The position numbers and the translations under genes are program-made. Shown piece after piece: positions 4,600 to 5,581 of a DNA stretch of 5,581 bases (position 1 is the first letter of the stretch; every line of letters begins with the position of its first letter). This DNA is from Fidelibacterota bacterium UBA1134 (GTDB taxonomy: Bacteria; Fidelibacterota; Marinisomatia; Marinisomatales; S15-B10). The notes under the pieces are model-generated. The model worked only from the letters and a program-made list of their open reading frames with translations. It was not told the DNA's origin and ran no database searches. The stretch spans positions 38,355 through 43,935 of the forward strand of contig DCAL01000093.1 of assembly GCA_002311975.1 (NCBI GenBank). The letters run 5' to 3'.

Positions 4600-5581
4600 T
4601 TAGTAGGCTTTAGCAAAGATAACCTCATGCTGGGCAGGTTTTGCACTGTAGATACATTTCAAACCGTCAGGTTGCTCGTCAAAAGGGATACATCTGATTG
4701 TAGCATTTGTTTCATCTTTGATGGCCGCTTCCGTATCAGGATTACCATCCCAACCGCATCGAATGAATCCGCCGGTGGATGATATGATCTCCTTGAAATC
4801 GCTGTAATTGTTAACAGTATGTGTATTCGCCTGACGGAAATCCTTCGCCTGCTGATAGAGCGACGCCTGAATTTCATCCAACAGCCGGTTCACCTCTGAT
4901 ACAACATTATCTTTCGGCACCTCCAACTTCTCACCTGTATCCCGGCGCACGAGTACAGCCCGTCCTGCTTGGATGTCTCTTGCTCCCACCTCTAAGCGCA
5001 CCGGCACACCTTTCATTTCCCATTCGTTGAACTTGAATCCGGGACTGACCTGCAACCGGCCATCAACGTGAATTCTTCTACCCGTTTTCTCCAGTATCCC
5101 GACTACATCTTTCAGATAATCTGTGGCCTGCGCCACCTCTTTTTCAGACTTGCCGATGAGTACAACCACCACCTCGTAAGGCGCTACCGCGGGAGGAAGT
5201 CTCAATCCTTTATCATCTCCGTGCACCATGACAAGCGCACCGATCAGCCTCGTGCTGACACCCCAGCTTGTAGCATAGACGTGCTCGAGACGATTATCTT
5301 CAGTCTGAAATGTTACGTCAAAAGCTTTGGCAAAATTTTGCCCCAAGTTATGAGAAGTGCCCGCCTGAAGTGCCCGCCTGTCCCCCATCATGGCTTCGAT
5401 ACAATAGGTGTGATCAGCGCCGGCAAATGTTTCAACTTCTGTTTTTCGCCCCACGATGACCGGCACCGCCAGCACATCTTCCACCACCTCACGATAAATT
5501 TCGAGAATTGTTCTTGCCTCTTCTTCCGCCTCTTCAGGGGTAGCGTGGGCTGTGTGTCCCTCCTGCCAGAGGAATTCCGTG
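4600..5581 (-). CDS. proS: Prolyl-tRNA synthetase, archaeal/eukaryotic-like type 3, C-terminal part (5' end outside window)
   Basis: The frame is open to the window edge, so the N-terminal part is missing; 326 residues are visible. A GTG at 5487 lies inside the gene and is not the start. The enzyme charges tRNA-Pro with proline in the cytoplasm. The visible part begins with class II motif 2 (EFLWQEGHTAHAT, fragment residues 2-14), continues with the active-site segment RALQAGTSHNLGQNFAKAFD (69-88) and motif 3 (SWGVSTRLIGALVMVHGDD, 105-123), then the anticodon-binding domain (from APYEVVVVLI, about 133), and ends with the C-terminal domain and terminal Tyr (FAKAY) typical of this class. Bacterial-type ProRS lacks this tail and has an editing insertion instead. 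Of the four zinc cysteines of the archaeal/Thermus form, three are replaced (Asp278, Thr283, Ser312) and only Cys309 remains. Stop TAA is 38 bases upstream of recO on the same strand. Confidence 0.96.
   Translation of the reverse strand, partial: TEFLWQEGHTAHATPEEAEEEARTILEIYREVVEDVLAVPVIVGRKTEVETFAGADHTYCIEAMMGDRRALQAGTSHNLGQNFAKAFDVTFQTEDNRLEHVYATSWGVSTRLIGALVMVHGDDKGLRLPPAVAPYEVVVVLIGKSEKEVAQATDYLKDVVGILEKTGRRIHVDGRLQVSPGFKFNEWEMKGVPVRLEVGARDIQAGRAVLVRRDTGEKLEVPKDNVVSEVNRLLDEIQASLYQQAKDFRQANTHTVNNYSDFKEIISSTGGFIRCGWDGNPDTEAAIKDETNATIRCIPFDEQPDGLKCIYSAKPAQHEVIFAKAY
5354..5380. repeat. Perfect 13-base tandem repeat inside proS
   Basis: Plus-strand GAAGTGCCCGCCT occurs twice head to tail (5354-5366 and 5367-5379), and the next base also matches. 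Because 13 is not a multiple of three, the two copies are read in different frames; on the coding strand they encode the conserved run RALQAGTS of the ProRS active-site region. The protein there matches the family, so the repeat is not a disruption. Confidence 0.85.

Noticed and set aside
4597..5030. Short rightward open frames opposite proS
   Set aside because: They overlap a firmly identified gene and show no plausible start signal or protein motif.
5485..5487. GTG as the start of a shorter ProRS
   Set aside because: The frame continues upstream with the class II motif 2 (EFLWQEGHTAHAT), so the gene is cut by the window edge and this GTG codes for an internal Val.

Overview
This window is a compact, fully coding stretch of bacterial chromosome, about half G+C by eye, with seven protein genes and no stretch over about 40 bases without a gene. 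The left part (1-2204) runs rightward: the 3' end of a family 2-like glycosyltransferase, a DUF72/YecE-type TIM-barrel protein, and a short Ppx/GppA phosphatase. Each stop overlaps the next start, which suggests one transcript. The right part (2219-5581) runs leftward: the 3' two thirds of a type-3 (archaeal/eukaryotic-like) prolyl-tRNA synthetase, recO, an alpha/beta hydrolase (carboxylesterase type) and a rhomboid protease. These four are also tightly packed (38-base gap, then 4-base and 23-base overlaps), so they probably form a second operon. The two blocks converge at a 14-base gap (2205-2218).

The organism is probably a member of the Bacteroidetes/FCB assemblage or a related uncultured phylum. 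This is inference from three features: the zinc-less archaeal-type ProRS ending in FAKAY, the rhomboid with an extra C-terminal helical tail of the LDKI...GYDSLTxxEK type, and the scarcity of recognisable Shine-Dalgarno sequences. No rRNA, tRNA or species marker is present, so the phylum cannot be fixed from this window.

Functionally, the leftward block combines translation (ProRS), recombinational DNA repair (RecO) and two membrane/lipid-linked enzymes (esterase, rhomboid). The rightward block combines sugar transfer, a conserved protein of unknown function, and polyphosphate or pppGpp turnover. I see no mobile element, CRISPR array, phage gene, RNA gene or toxin-antitoxin pair, and nothing that amounts to a new biological system. 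The points most worth a second look are the loss of three of the four zinc cysteines in ProRS, a perfect 13-base tandem repeat inside proS that is read in two frames, a hairpin-forming inverted repeat just upstream of recO, and the gene coupling in both blocks.
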